Shown: positions 19,023 through 28,600, counted from the stretch's first letter. The stretch is 64,000 nucleotides of DNA from Hyphomicrobiales bacterium (GCA_900470285.1 UCAG01000005.1:502921-566920); one strand, 5' to 3'. Program-made: numbers and translations. The notes: a model not told the origin generated them from the sequence alone.

Positions 19023-19400
19023 ATGAGCAATGTCCAGTTTGAGCAGGTCTGCCCTATTTTCAGAATTTTCGACATTGAGAAAGCCAAAGAATTTTATCTC
19101 GACTATCTGGGTTTTCAATGTGACTGGGAACATCGCTTTGCTGAAAATATGCCGCTCTATATGCAGGTTTCGCGCGGCAATCTGGTGTTGCACCTCAGTG
19201 AACATCATGGCGACGGCAGCCCCGGTGCCAATATTTTCGTGCGCATGCAGGGTGTTGATACCCTGCATAAGGAAATCAGCAGTCGTAAATACCGTTTCCT
19301 GCGCCCCGGTATAGAAAATGAACCATGGGGTCGGGTTCTGGCTGTGATTGATCCATTCGGCAATCGTATCCAGTTCTGCGAAGGCCCGCATGACGAATAG
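19023..19400 (+). CDS. VOC family protein (bleomycin-resistance-like)
   Basis: This 125-residue protein resembles the glyoxalase/bleomycin-resistance group. It has FEQVCPIFRIFDIEKAKEFY at the start, a central LVLHLSEHHGDGSPGANIFV segment with several His, and an ending IDPFGNRIQFCEG that carries the usual C-terminal metal site (Gln/Glu region). It is the third VOC gene within 2.4 kb. A clear terminator follows, so it forms a single-gene unit. Resistance to any drug cannot be inferred. Confidence 0.83.
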   Translation: MSNVQFEQVCPIFRIFDIEKAKEFYLDYLGFQCDWEHRFAENMPLYMQVSRGNLVLHLSEHHGDGSPGANIFVRMQGVDTLHKEISSRKYRFLRPGIENEPWGRVLAVIDPFGNRIQFCEGPHDE

Positions 19401-19404
19401 ATAA

Positions 19405-19441
19405 TAAAAAACACCCGCGATTTTCATTGCGGGTGTTTTAA
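19405..19441 (+). terminator. Rho-independent terminator between convergent VOC and aapP
   Basis: AAAACACCCGC-GATTTTCATT-GCGGGTGTTTT hairpin flanked by A- and T-runs, so it can serve both the VOC gene and the minus-strand aap operon. Confidence 0.9.
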
Positions 19442-19455
19442 TATGTTTCTGAAAA

Positions 19456-20262
19456 TTAGTGCAGGATCTGGCTGAGGAACAGCTTGGTACGCTCATGCTG
19501 CGGATTGTCAAAGAATTCGGATGGCGAATTCTGTTCCACAATCTGCCCCTGATCCATAAAGATCACGCGGTTGGCAACCTGACGCGCAAAGCCCATTTCG
19601 TGGGTTACGCAGATCATGGTCATGCCTTCTTCAGCGAGGCTAACCATGGTGTCCAGCACTTCCTTGACCATTTCAGGATCAAGCGCAGAGGTCGGCTCAT
19701 CGAACAGCATAATACGTGGCTTCATGCAAAGTGAACGGGCAATCGCCACGCGCTGCTGCTGACCACCGGAAAGCTGCCCCGGATATTTATTGGCCTGCTC
19801 CGGAATCTTAACGCGTTCCAGATAATGCATCGCGATTTCTTCTGCCTGCTTCTTCGGCATTTTGCGCACCCAGATCGGAGCAAGTGTGCAATTCTCAAGA
19901 ATTGTCAGATGCGGAAACAGGTTGAAATGCTGGAAAACCATACCGACTTCGCGACGCACTTCATCGATCTTTTTCAGATCATTGGTCAGCTCTTTGCCGT
20001 CCACAATGATCTGGCCTTTCTGATGCTCTTCAAGGCGGTTAATGCAACGGATCATCGTTGATTTACCGGAACCGGAAGGTCCTGCCACGACAATACGCTC
20101 CCCGCGCATTACCCGCAGATTAACATCGCGAAGCACATGGAATTCACCATACCACTTATGCATTCCGACAATATCGACTGCGACATCGGTTTTGGATATT
20201 TCCATAATTGCTCCCGTTTCTTCCATCGTCGGCTTCAGCAAAGCGCCCGATTGCATGCTCAT
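19456..20262 (-). CDS. aapP: General L-amino acid ABC transporter, ATP-binding protein
   Basis: AapP is the ATPase of a broad-range L-amino acid importer. The 268-residue protein has Walker [10 protein letters not shown] near 61-69, the Q-loop [11 protein letters not shown], signature [15 protein letters not shown], Walker [13 protein letters not shown] and switch-His VTHEMGF, all typical of the polar amino acid (GlnQ/HisP) group. The ATG at 20262 follows GAGGGAATAAAG. It is the last gene of aapJ-aapQ-aapM-aapP, about 140 nt after aapM, and ends at a shared terminator. Confidence 0.94.
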   Translation of the reverse strand: MSMQSGALLKPTMEETGAIMEISKTDVAVDIVGMHKWYGEFHVLRDVNLRVMRGERIVVAGPSGSGKSTMIRCINRLEEHQKGQIIVDGKELTNDLKKIDEVRREVGMVFQHFNLFPHLTILENCTLAPIWVRKMPKKQAEEIAMHYLERVKIPEQANKYPGQLSGGQQQRVAIARSLCMKPRIMLFDEPTSALDPEMVKEVLDTMVSLAEEGMTMICVTHEMGFARQVANRVIFMDQGQIVEQNSPSEFFDNPQHERTKLFLSQILH

Positions 20263-20401
20263 TCTTTATTCCCTCACTGACCATCCGCAGCAATAATGCT
20301 GATGGTATTCCCGATTGAATGGTTTCATCCGTCTAAATGAAACCATTTCTGTTCTTTGGCATCTGTGGGCGAAAAACCAACTCCCGGTTTTCCGCAGCCG
20401 C

Positions 20402-21556
20402 TTATCGATGGCTCGTATCCAGCCTTCGCTCCATATATAGCGAATAACGCGACATACAGAAACAGAAAATCCAGAATACAAATCCGGCAAAAACAAGACC
20501 CGTTGCCGGTGTCTGCGGTGTTGCCCAAGTGGCATCCGAAAAATTCTGCCTGACGATTCCAAGCAGGTCGAACATACCGATAATGTAAACAAGACTTGTG
20601 TCTTTGAACAAGCCGATAAACGTGTTCACAATACCCGGCAAAGCAAGTTTCAGCGTTTGCGGCAGGATAATGAACAGAGTTTTCTGCCAATAGCTTAAGC
20701 CCAGCGAATCCGCGCCTTCATATTGCCCTGACGGAATCGCCTGCAAGCCGCCGCGAATGACTTCAGCCATATAGGCGGAAGCGAATAATGATACGCCGAC
20801 CAGCGCACGCAAAAACTTATCAAAGCTGGTACCCGGCGGCATAAACAATGGCAGCATTACACTGGCCATGAACAGCAATGCCACCAGCGGCACGCCGCGG
20901 ATAACTTCAATGAAAATCACGCAAAGTGCCTTGATAACCGGCATATTGGAACGCCGCCCCAAAGCCAGCAAAATACCCATCGGCAGCGATACGGTAATCC
21001 CCACTACGGACAGGATCAGTGTAACAAGCAGACCACCCCAGAGCGATGTTTCGACATAGCGAAGTCCGAATGAACCGCCCACCAGCAGGAAATAGGTGAA
21101 GACCGGAAAAACAAGGAACAACAGAACTGCGTTCAGCATTTTATGCGGCAGTTTACCGATCAGCATCGGCACCAGCAAAATCACGAAAACCAGCGCCACA
21201 AGTTTCACCCGCCAGCGTTCATCAACCGGATAGCGCCCGTAGAGAAATTGCTGGAGCTTTGCATCGACAAAAGCCCAGCAGGCACCCGACCAGCCATCCG
21301 GCTGCAAACCGCCCTGCACCGTTGTGGTACAGAATGTGCGGTCAGTCCCCGCCCAGACAGCATTGACAAACAGCCAGTTTATCAATCCCGGCAGAAACCA
21401 GACAATCAGCGAAATACCCATGATTGTCAGAACGGTATCTTTAAGGCTCGAAAACAGGTTTTCTTTCATCCATGAAGCAATGCCTTTCTGACTGGCAGGT
21501 GCCGGCATCGGATCAACCATTTGCGAGCGTACATATTGTAAGTCTGAATTTGTCAT
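20402..21556 (-). CDS. aapM: General L-amino acid ABC transporter, permease
   Basis: AapM is one of the two membrane subunits of the Aap importer. The 384-residue protein has an N-terminal extension with its own membrane segments and a C-terminal HisM/GlnP-type permease core. The cytoplasmic EAA-like loop is visible as [22 protein letters not shown] near 265-286. It starts 1 nt after the aapQ stop codon, with GGAG inside the aapQ end acting as ribosome site, so translation is likely coupled to aapQ. Confidence 0.93.
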   Translation of the reverse strand: MTNSDLQYVRSQMVDPMPAPASQKGIASWMKENLFSSLKDTVLTIMGISLIVWFLPGLINWLFVNAVWAGTDRTFCTTTVQGGLQPDGWSGACWAFVDAKLQQFLYGRYPVDERWRVKLVALVFVILLVPMLIGKLPHKMLNAVLLFLVFPVFTYFLLVGGSFGLRYVETSLWGGLLVTLILSVVGITVSLPMGILLALGRRSNMPVIKALCVIFIEVIRGVPLVALLFMASVMLPLFMPPGTSFDKFLRALVGVSLFASAYMAEVIRGGLQAIPSGQYEGADSLGLSYWQKTLFIILPQTLKLALPGIVNTFIGLFKDTSLVYIIGMFDLLGIVRQNFSDATWATPQTPATGLVFAGFVFWIFCFCMSRYSLYMERRLDTSHR

Positions 21557-21557
21557 C

Positions 21558-22751
21558 TTACCGCTCCACCAATGCCATTTTCGCGTTAAACCAGTTCATG
21601 AATGCAGAGGTAATGAGGCTGATGCCGAGGTAAACCGCCATCCAGATCGCCACAACTTCTACCGCCTGCCCTGTCTGGTTAAGCACCGTACCGCCGACAG
21701 CCATCAGATCCGGATAGCCGATAGCAATAGCCAGAGACGAGTTTTTCGTCAGATTGAGATATTGGCTCGATAAAGGCGGAATGATAATCCGCATCGCCTG
21801 CGGCACAACAACAAGGCGCATCGCCTGCGGTCTGCGCAGACCCAAAGCTGCGGCTGCCTCTGACTGCCCCTTGCTAACCCCCTTGATGCCGCCGCGCACT
21901 GTCTCTGCGATGAAGGATGCCGTATAGAATGACAGGGCCAGATAAAGCGCCAAAAACTCGGGTTTTACCTGTGTACCGCCGGTCAGATTGAATGAGCCAA
22001 GCTTCGGAAGATCAAAGCTGACAGGCATTCCCGTGATAAAAAATGCGAGCGCCGGCAATCCTATTATCAGTGCCAGAGCAACACGCCAGAACGGAAAAAT
22101 CTGCCCTGTTTTTGCCTGACGCAATCGTGCCCAGCGATGAATGACAAAGGCTGCAATAACAGCGGCGACGAAAGCCGCGAATATAAGCCACGCATTCTCG
22201 CCCCAGATTATGGACGGAAAGAAAAAACCGCGTTTGTTCAGATAAGTATCAAACGGCAAAGCATAGCTGCCGCGCACTTCCGGCAGAACTGACAACACGC
22301 CGAAATACCAGAAGAAAATCACGAGCAATGGCGGGATATTACGGAAAGTCTCGACATAAATGGTACAGATTTTGGCGATCAGCCAGTTTCCCGAGAGACG
22401 CCCGATACCAACCAGAAATCCGATGACCGAAGCTGTTATGATGCCCAGTACAGCAACATAAAGCGTATTCAGAAGACCGACCACAAAGGCCCGTGCATAG
22501 TTGGAATCCGCATCATAACTGATCAGCGACTGGCTGACGTCGAAACCTGCGCGACTTTTCAGAAAGTCAAAACCGGATGCAATGTTCAGCCTCTGCAAAT
22601 TTGCGGCTGTATTTCCTATTATCCAATAAATCAAAGCAAAAACTGAAATAAAAACAACCGCCTGATAAAATAATCCGCGCATTTTCGGATTATTCAGGAG
22701 GGAAACTTGTGTTTCCTGTCGCTTGCCGGTTACGGCGCTTTGATCTGCCAT
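21558..22751 (-). CDS. aapQ: General L-amino acid ABC transporter, permease
   Basis: AapQ is the partner permease of AapM. It has 397 residues, about eight hydrophobic segments, a long periplasmic insertion near 185-265, and the EAA-type loop [23 protein letters not shown] near 299-321. The ATG at 22751 with GAGG 5 nt upstream is preferred to the GTG at 22757. The gap to aapJ upstream is about 370 nt and contains a 10-bp hairpin and a dispersed repeat. Confidence 0.93.
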   Translation of the reverse strand: MADQSAVTGKRQETQVSLLNNPKMRGLFYQAVVFISVFALIYWIIGNTAANLQRLNIASGFDFLKSRAGFDVSQSLISYDADSNYARAFVVGLLNTLYVAVLGIITASVIGFLVGIGRLSGNWLIAKICTIYVETFRNIPPLLVIFFWYFGVLSVLPEVRGSYALPFDTYLNKRGFFFPSIIWGENAWLIFAAFVAAVIAAFVIHRWARLRQAKTGQIFPFWRVALALIIGLPALAFFITGMPVSFDLPKLGSFNLTGGTQVKPEFLALYLALSFYTASFIAETVRGGIKGVSKGQSEAAAALGLRRPQAMRLVVVPQAMRIIIPPLSSQYLNLTKNSSLAIAIGYPDLMAVGGTVLNQTGQAVEVVAIWMAVYLGISLITSAFMNWFNAKMALVER

Positions 22752-22953
22752 GCGCACCTCATGCTCTGCTGTCAGATATTGGACCGGATACTTGACCAGA
22801 TATTTAAAAAAGCCCCCTGCGCCTTTTTGCCTATAGCCGGATTATCAATTATAAAATTCACACAGGGATTACGGCCATATCGGCAGGTACCTAAAATAAC
22901 GGTACAATCTTTCAGCTATCTTTTGTTTCTATTGCACGTCGAAAAGCGTTTCA

Positions 22954-23023
22954 TGCTCAAGCTATTTGCTTTTACACGTATCTTGCCCGAAAACCGGCTT
23001 CCGCTTTTCGGAATACGCTTCAG
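22954..23023 (+). repeat. Partial dispersed repeat between aapJ and aapQ
   Basis: CTCAAGC...CCCGAAAACCGGCTTCCGCTTTTCGGAATACGCTTCAG is the right-hand part of the element at 17473-17572. It lies inside the aap operon, between the binding protein and permease genes. Confidence 0.6.
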
Positions 23024-23071
23024 ACGGCACAAAATTACAATGTTTCAATTATTTCAGGTACAGAAAGCTAT

Positions 23072-23096
23072 CCTGCATCACACGATGTGATGCAGG
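23072..23096 (-). terminator. Intercistronic hairpin downstream of aapJ
   Basis: CCTGCATCAC (23072-23081) and GTGATGCAGG (23087-23096) make a perfect 10-bp stem with a 5-nt loop, 26 nt past the aapJ stop. Such hairpins after binding-protein genes often stop or stabilise part of the transcript so that the binding protein outnumbers the permease. Confidence 0.65.
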
Positions 23097-23121
23097 TGCT
23101 TATTCCAATTATACGCCGATA

Positions 23122-24153
23122 TTAGCGGATTGGTATACCATATTGCAGACCACCCTTGGTCCACAGCGCATTAATACCACGGGCAATTTTCAGCGGGCTT
23201 GATGTGCCGATATTGCGTTCAAAAATCTCGCCGTAATTGCCGACATTTTTAACAATCTTCACAACCCAGTCATTATCAAGGCCCAGATCGACACCGATCT
23301 TGGTTTCAGCTTCTGTTCCGAGAAGTCGTTTGATTTCAGGTGAATCAGACTTCATCATTTCTTCAACATTAGCCTGAGTAATGCCGGCTTCTTCCGCATT
23401 CAGAAGCGCGTTGTGAACCCAGCGCGCAACATCTGCCCATTGCGCATCGCCCTGACGGACAACAATGCCAAACGGCTCTTTGGAAATGATTTCCGGAAGA
23501 ACGACGTGATCGTCAGGGTTGGAAAGCGCCAGACGCACACCGTAAAGGCTGGACTGATCCGTTGTGTAAGCATCGCAACGGCCGCTGTCATAAGCAGCAT
23601 TGGCTTCTTCGATTTTCTCAAAGACGACCGGATTATATTCCATCTTATTGGCTTTGAAATAATCGGCCATGTTCATTTCAGTTGTCGTACCGGCCTGAAC
23701 GCAAATAGATGCGCCTGACAGCTGCAATGCTGATTTAATATCCGGAAGTTTCTTACTGTTGACCATAAAGCCCTGGCCATCATAGTAATTCACGCCAGCA
23801 AATTCCAAACCGAGAGACGTATCACGGCTGATTGTCCAGGTTGTGTTGCGGATAAGAATGTCGATCTCACCGGATTGCAGCGCAGTAAAGCGCTCCTTAG
23901 CATTCAGCGGTGTAAATTTAGCCTTGGTTTTGTCCCCGAAAATAGCCGATGCCACAGCACGGCAGTAGTCAACATCGAAACCAGACCATTCCCCCTTATC
24001 ATTCGGGGCGGCAAAACCCGGCAAACCTGTATTGGTGCCGCATTGTACAAAGCCTTTTTTCTTCACATCATCCAATGTGCCGGCAATTGCTGCAGAGGTT
24101 GTAACGGTCAAAGCAGCCACACCGGCCAATTTGAGTAAAGTTGACTTTTTCAT
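23122..24153 (-). CDS. aapJ: General L-amino acid ABC transporter, periplasmic substrate-binding protein
   Basis: AapJ captures L-amino acids in the periplasm for AapQMP. This 343-residue precursor has a signal peptide (MKKSTLLKLAGVAALTV then Ala-rich, cleavage near residue 25) and a family 3 solute-binding domain starting TLDDVKKKGFVQCGTN. The motif GFDVDYCRAVASAIFG near 60-75 is typical. The ATG at 24153 with GAGGGTGA upstream is preferred over an in-frame ATG 45 nt upstream, which would add residues before the signal peptide. It is the first gene of the operon; the promoter should lie in 24154-24440. Confidence 0.95.
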   Translation of the reverse strand: MKKSTLLKLAGVAALTVTTSAAIAGTLDDVKKKGFVQCGTNTGLPGFAAPNDKGEWSGFDVDYCRAVASAIFGDKTKAKFTPLNAKERFTALQSGEIDILIRNTTWTISRDTSLGLEFAGVNYYDGQGFMVNSKKLPDIKSALQLSGASICVQAGTTTEMNMADYFKANKMEYNPVVFEKIEEANAAYDSGRCDAYTTDQSSLYGVRLALSNPDDHVVLPEIISKEPFGIVVRQGDAQWADVARWVHNALLNAEEAGITQANVEEMMKSDSPEIKRLLGTEAETKIGVDLGLDNDWVVKIVKNVGNYGEIFERNIGTSSPLKIARGINALWTKGGLQYGIPIR

Positions 24154-24440
24154 ATGATGCTCACCCTCATTATCGTTAAACTTATTATCAGCATTCAAAA
24201 ATCAATTTCGGCATTCTGTCATATCCGGCAAAACCTGAACCGGATCTGCTTTTCGTTTTGACAGCCTGATATCCGGCTTTAACCGGTTTAGTTCAGCCTG
24301 TGATCCGCAAGGCGGAAACGGGATGCGTCTAAAACTGTGTCTATCGAAAGCTATTATTTTCGACAGGTCAAGGGTCCAAACACGGAAAATTGTTCAGCCC
24401 GCTCCCCGAACACAGCTTGCTCTGCCTCAAAAACCTTACC

Positions 24441-25298
24441 TTAAGCGCCCTGCAACTTGATTCTTCTGCTGATTATATTTTTCAACTCAGGAAATAACTG
24501 CCCTTCCCCAAGACGGAACAGCAGGCCGGATTGCGCCAGAAACCGCGCCAGAATCAAGGTGGTAGCCGTGCCGATAGCAAAGCCGGTCACAACATCACTC
24601 GGATAATGCGCCTGAACGAAAACACGGCTTGAGGCAATCAGCGCCAGACCTGCATAAGCAAAGAAACGGTAACGCGGAAACCACAGCGCCAGCAGTGTGG
24701 CCAGTACAGCTGCCGTACAGGCATGACCGGACGGAAAACTGACATAAGCATGGCTGAAATCAAACGGCTTGAAACCAAAAGGCCCTGCACTATCAATAAG
24801 AAACGGGCGCGGCCTGCCTACAAAATATTTGAGAATATTCACGATCAGTCCGGCACTCAGAATCGCAGAAATACCGAACAGGCTCTGACCGGCAATTGTG
24901 CCCAGATGATTATAGTTTTGCAGAATTTCAGGAATTTTAAGGCGATAGCCCTCCTGCCCGCGCAATCTGTGCCGCATCAACAGACAAACTGCAATAATGA
25001 CGGTGAATAATGCAACATAGGGGGCAGCCAGTACGAGATTCGTCAAAGACTTCAAAAGCTTTACAGGCGACCAATGTACTGAAACAGCAAGACGGGACAA
25101 ATCCCCGTCAAAAGGTAAAAGCAGGCCAGCTCCCGCAATCATAACCAGCAGAAACAGTGTCAGCTGATAAGACCACAGACCGGCCGCATTCTGATAAATG
25201 CCCTCATGTTCAGCCTGATGCTTAAATTGGTTCTTTCGCCGTTCCAGCCCTGCCTGAAACGAAGTTTTCAATTCTGAAAATTCATATAGTAAACTCAT
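24441..25298 (-). CDS. PAP2-family membrane phosphatase
   Basis: This is a 285-residue polytopic membrane protein with the three acid-phosphatase motifs of the PAP2 superfamily: KYFVGRPRP, FPSGHA and SRVFVQAHYPSDV. About six hydrophobic segments are visible. Family members dephosphorylate lipid phosphates such as undecaprenyl pyrophosphate, phosphatidylglycerophosphate or lipid A, so the substrate is open. The ATG at 25298 (GAGAG upstream) is preferred over one ten codons earlier. A 287-bp gap without other genes separates it from the divergent metC gene. Confidence 0.88.
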   Translation of the reverse strand: MSLLYEFSELKTSFQAGLERRKNQFKHQAEHEGIYQNAAGLWSYQLTLFLLVMIAGAGLLLPFDGDLSRLAVSVHWSPVKLLKSLTNLVLAAPYVALFTVIIAVCLLMRHRLRGQEGYRLKIPEILQNYNHLGTIAGQSLFGISAILSAGLIVNILKYFVGRPRPFLIDSAGPFGFKPFDFSHAYVSFPSGHACTAAVLATLLALWFPRYRFFAYAGLALIASSRVFVQAHYPSDVVTGFAIGTATTLILARFLAQSGLLFRLGEGQLFPELKNIISRRIKLQGA

Positions 25299-25585
25299 AA
25301 AACTCTCACACGTAACTGCTGCAATCAATAAAATTGTTCATCTCTTACTGTGCTGTAAATTCGTTTTATCGCTTCTCTCAAATAAAGCATAAGGTTTCAG
25401 GACAAAGCACAAAGATTATGCTCTAGTCACAACTGCCATTTTCCGGCTTAGTGCTGAAAATGAAAAACGGCACTGCTAACACACTGAAAACACGAATATT
25501 TTCAGAAAAAGCGATTCCGTCACGGCACAAATAACGAAGACTCACACGAGATAATACAGACTAACAGGCAGCAGGAGGCGTTTTT

Positions 25586-26764
25586 ATGGTCAAATCAGAA
25601 AAGGGTACGGGGGATTTAGGTATCAACACAATGCTTACCCATTGCGGTAATGATCCCTATGCATATCACGGCTTTGTCAATCCGCCGGTTGTGCGCGCTT
25701 CAACTGTCCTGTTTCCGGATGCCGCGACCATGGCAACGGAAAACCAGAAATATACCTATGGCACACATGGCACCCCTACAACGGACGCCTTATGCAGTGC
25801 GATTGACGAACTGGAGGGGTCGGCAGGCACTTTGCTCGTTCCGTCCGGTCTGGCTGCAGTTACCGTTCCTCTGCTGGCTTTTCTGAAAGCCGGAGATCAC
25901 GTTCTGTTCGTTGATACGATTTATAATCCGACGCGCCGTTTCGCAAATACATTGCTGAAACAATATGGTGTTGAGATCGAATATTATCCGCCGCATATCG
26001 GTGCGGATATTGCCGGACTGATCCGCCCGAATACACGCGTCATTTTCACAGAATCACCCGGATCCAATACATTTGAAATTCAGGATATTCCGGCAATCGT
26101 CGAAGCAGCACATCAGCACGATATCGTCGTGATGATGGATAATACATGGGCTACACCTCTTTATTTCAAAGCGCTTGATTTTGGTGTCGACATTACAATC
26201 CATGCCGGAACGAAATATCCTTCAGGACATTCCGACATTCTGTTCGGCATGATTTCCGCGAATGAAAAATGCTGGAAACAGCTGGAAAACGCTTACACAG
26301 CCCTTGGCATGTGCGTAAATTCCGATGACGCCTATCAAATTCTGCGTGGTCTGCGCAGCATGGGGCTCCGTCTCAACCATCACCAGCAAAGCGCCCTGAC
26401 CATTGCCCGCTGGCTGGAACAGCAGCCTCAGATTGCCCGCGTGCTGCATCCTGCGCTGGAAAGCCACCCGGATCACGCATTGTGGAAACGTGATTTCAAA
26501 GGTGCCAGCGGTGTTTTCTCTGTGGTTCTCGCTTCAGGCGGCAAACAAGAAGCCCACAAATTGCTCGATACGCTGAAATTATTCGGCCTCGGCTATTCAT
26601 GGGGCGGCTATGAAAGTCTGGCTGTGCATGTTCAGCTCGGAGACCGGACAGTTGCTGCAAAAAGCTATGAAGGACCGGTGATCCGTCTGCAAATCGGGCT
26701 TGAAGATACACAGGATCTGATTGCCGATCTGCAACAGGGACTTCAGGCGGCGTTTACAGCCTGA
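25586..26764 (+). CDS. metC: Cystathionine beta-lyase
   Basis: MetC is a PLP enzyme that splits cystathionine into homocysteine, pyruvate and ammonia in methionine synthesis. The 392-residue protein has the Cys/Met metabolism PLP fold; the PLP lysine is in HAGTKYPSGHSDILFG near 210, and the PLP-ring stacking and phosphate sites appear as YTYGTHGTPTTDAL. AGGAGG sits just before the ATG. I saw no convincing SAM riboswitch in the 287-bp upstream gap. A strong terminator follows. Confidence 0.93.
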   Translation: MVKSEKGTGDLGINTMLTHCGNDPYAYHGFVNPPVVRASTVLFPDAATMATENQKYTYGTHGTPTTDALCSAIDELEGSAGTLLVPSGLAAVTVPLLAFLKAGDHVLFVDTIYNPTRRFANTLLKQYGVEIEYYPPHIGADIAGLIRPNTRVIFTESPGSNTFEIQDIPAIVEAAHQHDIVVMMDNTWATPLYFKALDFGVDITIHAGTKYPSGHSDILFGMISANEKCWKQLENAYTALGMCVNSDDAYQILRGLRSMGLRLNHHQQSALTIARWLEQQPQIARVLHPALESHPDHALWKRDFKGASGVFSVVLASGGKQEAHKLLDTLKLFGLGYSWGGYESLAVHVQLGDRTVAAKSYEGPVIRLQIGLEDTQDLIADLQQGLQAAFTA

Positions 26765-26787
26765 TAATCCGTAAAATACGGAAGCTT

Positions 26788-26829
26788 CTAAAAGCGGAGA
26801 CAAAACAGTGCTTTTGTCTCCGCTTTTAT
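26788..26829 (+). terminator. Strong rho-independent terminator of metC
   Basis: A perfect 16-bp stem, AAAAGCGGAGACAAAA (26790-26805) with TTTTGTCTCCGCTTTT (26812-26827), and a 6-nt loop, 25 nt after the stop codon. Confidence 0.92.
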
Positions 26830-26924
26830 AGTGTGACATTCATGCATTTTTGGTTGGAACTGCCGTTTTGCCTCTTGCACTCCTGTCCTGAAAATTCTAG
26901 ACACATCTTATCCTTTGAGGATAG

Positions 26925-27001
26925 CGGAGCGTAGCGCAGCCTGGTAGCGCACCTGATTTGGGATCAGGGGGTCGGAGGTTCGAATCCTCTCGCTCCGACC
27001 A
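26925..27001 (+). tRNA. tRNA-Pro (anticodon TGG)
   Basis: The 77-nt cloverleaf starts CGGAGCG, which pairs with CGCTCCG at 26991-26997. The D-loop reads AGCCTGGTAGCG, the anticodon arm CTGAT-TTGGGAT-ATCAG-like gives TGG, and the T-arm has GGTTCGAATCC. Discriminator A and an encoded CCA close it at 27001. A possible -35 (TTGCAC near 26875) precedes it. Confidence 0.96.
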
Positions 27002-27099
27002 TGACAAATATTGAATATTATAGTGAAATTTGTCTCTCGTTTAACAGACCAGCAAATATAAGATTTGACGGTCGCTTTTGTGCCCTGAGGTATATGAAT

Positions 27100-27405
27100 A
27101 TGGTTGCCCGTATTTATCGTCCAGCCAAGACTGCCATGCAATCCGGTAAAGCCAAGACCGAAGCCTGGTTTCTTGAATATGAGCCTGAAGTAGCCCGTAA
27201 AATTGAACCGCTGATGGGTTATACTTCTTCCCGTGATATGAAAAGCCAGATCCGCATGAGCTTCGAGAGCCTCGAAGAAGCCATCGCTTATGCGCAGAAA
27301 TACGGCATTGCCTACCGAATTGAAGAGCCAAAAGAAGCCAAACGCCGCAAAGTGTCTTACACGGATAATTTCCGCTTTGACCGTCAGCAGCCTTGGACTC
27401 ACTAA
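27100..27405 (+). CDS. ETC complex I subunit, NDUFS4-family protein
   Basis: This 101-residue protein matches the ETC_C1_NDUFS4 family, the bacterial form of the 18-kDa accessory subunit of mitochondrial complex I. It starts MVARIYRPAKTAMQSGKAKT, has EAWFLEYEP and GYTSSRDMKSQIRMSF in the middle, and ends SYTDNFRFDRQQPWTH, which is very like the conserved ending of NDUFS4. The ATG at 27100 with GAGG 9 nt upstream is chosen; longer in-frame starts reach into tRNA-Pro. It lies between tRNA-Pro and tRNA-Arg, about 25 nt before the latter, so it may share their transcript. Confidence 0.93.
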   Translation: MVARIYRPAKTAMQSGKAKTEAWFLEYEPEVARKIEPLMGYTSSRDMKSQIRMSFESLEEAIAYAQKYGIAYRIEEPKEAKRRKVSYTDNFRFDRQQPWTH

Positions 27406-27429
27406 TTACATACCGCTTTCAGAATATGC

Positions 27430-27506
27430 GGTCCCGTAGCTCAGCTGGATAGAGCACCGGCCTTCTAAGCCGACGGTCACTGGTTCGAATCCAGTCGGGA
27501 TCGCCA
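27430..27506 (+). tRNA. tRNA-Arg (anticodon TCT)
   Basis: The 77-nt cloverleaf begins GGTCCCG and pairs with CGGGATC at 27496-27502. The D-arm reads AGCTCAGCTGGATAGAGC, the anticodon loop CTTCTAA gives TCT, the T-arm is CTGGTTCGAATCCAG, and the encoded CCA ends at 27506. The 336-bp stretch after it, to the diguanylate cyclase, shows no gene. Confidence 0.96.
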
Positions 27507-27842
27507 TTCACTCCATATTTATATAAGATTTCAGATTACAGACTTCCGGTGCTTCATCCGGTTCATGTCTTATCCTGCCTGCGTTGCGGCGTTTCAAATA
27601 CGCAAATACTTGTCATACACAGCCAGAAGCTGCTCTTCCCCGAATAATAATAAAAAGCTCATTTAAAGAATTAAGTTTCACATCTTTTAAGCTGATATCT
27701 CATAATATTTCCGTTGTAACAAAAGCTGCGTGACCGGCATAAAAATCAGTTTCATTAGCATCTATAGAAAATGAAGCTGGCGTGCTAAAAGTAACTCCCG
27801 CGATTTATCTCCTGCCGGACTTTCAATACTGAAGCACGAAAT

Positions 27843-28589
27843 ATGATTAATTATTGGCGCATTCTATTTAAAGCATTAGCAACAGGTGCGCTGGCGCTTA
27901 TATTTACCCTCATCATTACCAGTATTTTTGTCCCCATGATGGGGGGACAACTAGCCGGCGCAGGACTAATCATGACGATTGTCTGCCCGCTCGCGACAGC
28001 CATTCCGATGTCCGCTTTACACTATTTGAATACTGAACGCCTCAGGATTGCGCGAAATAAAGCTTTGGAAATTCAGGGCGAACTTGAAAAAGCCAATGCG
28101 CTGCTCATCAAACACTCGCGGGAAGACAGTTTAACCGGCGTTCTGAACCGCTCCACTTTTTTCGATAAGCTCATTACTGCGAGCAATAATCAGCAAACCG
28201 GCGGACTGCTGTTTATCGATCTGGATCACTTCAAAACTATCAATGACACCTACGGCCACGCGACCGGTGATGCGGCATTGCGTCGTATCGGGGCATTACT
28301 CAATCGTCTGAGCTTAAAAAACGGTTTTGCGGGGAGGCTCGGCGGCGAGGAATTCGGCGTCTTCATCAGCAGTCCGGATGTCAACCTTATTTATCAATAT
28401 GCAGAGAATATCCGGCGGGAAATAAGTATTCTGCGCATCGTCGCTTCCGACAATAAAACGGTCAGCATCACAGCCAGTATCGGCGTCACTTTGTGTGCTG
28501 CCGGATTTAATCTCGATCAGTCTTTACTGGAGGCAGATGAGAAAATGTATATTGCCAAGCGGCAGGGGCGCAATCTGATTATTGCATAA
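27843..28589 (+). CDS. Membrane-anchored diguanylate cyclase (GGDEF domain)
   Basis: This 248-residue protein should make the second messenger c-di-GMP. Two hydrophobic segments (about 9-31 and 38-60) anchor it, a short coiled linker follows, and the GGDEF domain runs from about 93 to the end. The catalytic motif is GGEEF at 167-171 and the metal site is FIDLDHFKTIND near 124-135. There is no RxxD inhibitory site five residues before GGEEF, so product inhibition is probably weak. No sensory domain beyond the membrane part is seen. A hairpin with T-run follows. Confidence 0.92.
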   Translation: MINYWRILFKALATGALALIFTLIITSIFVPMMGGQLAGAGLIMTIVCPLATAIPMSALHYLNTERLRIARNKALEIQGELEKANALLIKHSREDSLTGVLNRSTFFDKLITASNNQQTGGLLFIDLDHFKTINDTYGHATGDAALRRIGALLNRLSLKNGFAGRLGGEEFGVFISSPDVNLIYQYAENIRREISILRIVASDNKTVSITASIGVTLCAAGFNLDQSLLEADEKMYIAKRQGRNLIIA

Positions 28590-28600
28590 GACCTGATATC

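Noticed and set aside
17002-19400. Bleomycin or fosfomycin resistance cassette
   Set aside because: VOC proteins are too general and no integron or transposon features were seen.
22707-23090. 127-codon plus-strand frame between aapJ and aapQ
   Set aside because: It spans the repeat and intergenic hairpin, opposite to the operon, with no start site.
25299-25585. SAM riboswitch before metC
   Set aside because: No conserved pairing pattern was found by eye; only AT-rich leader sequence.
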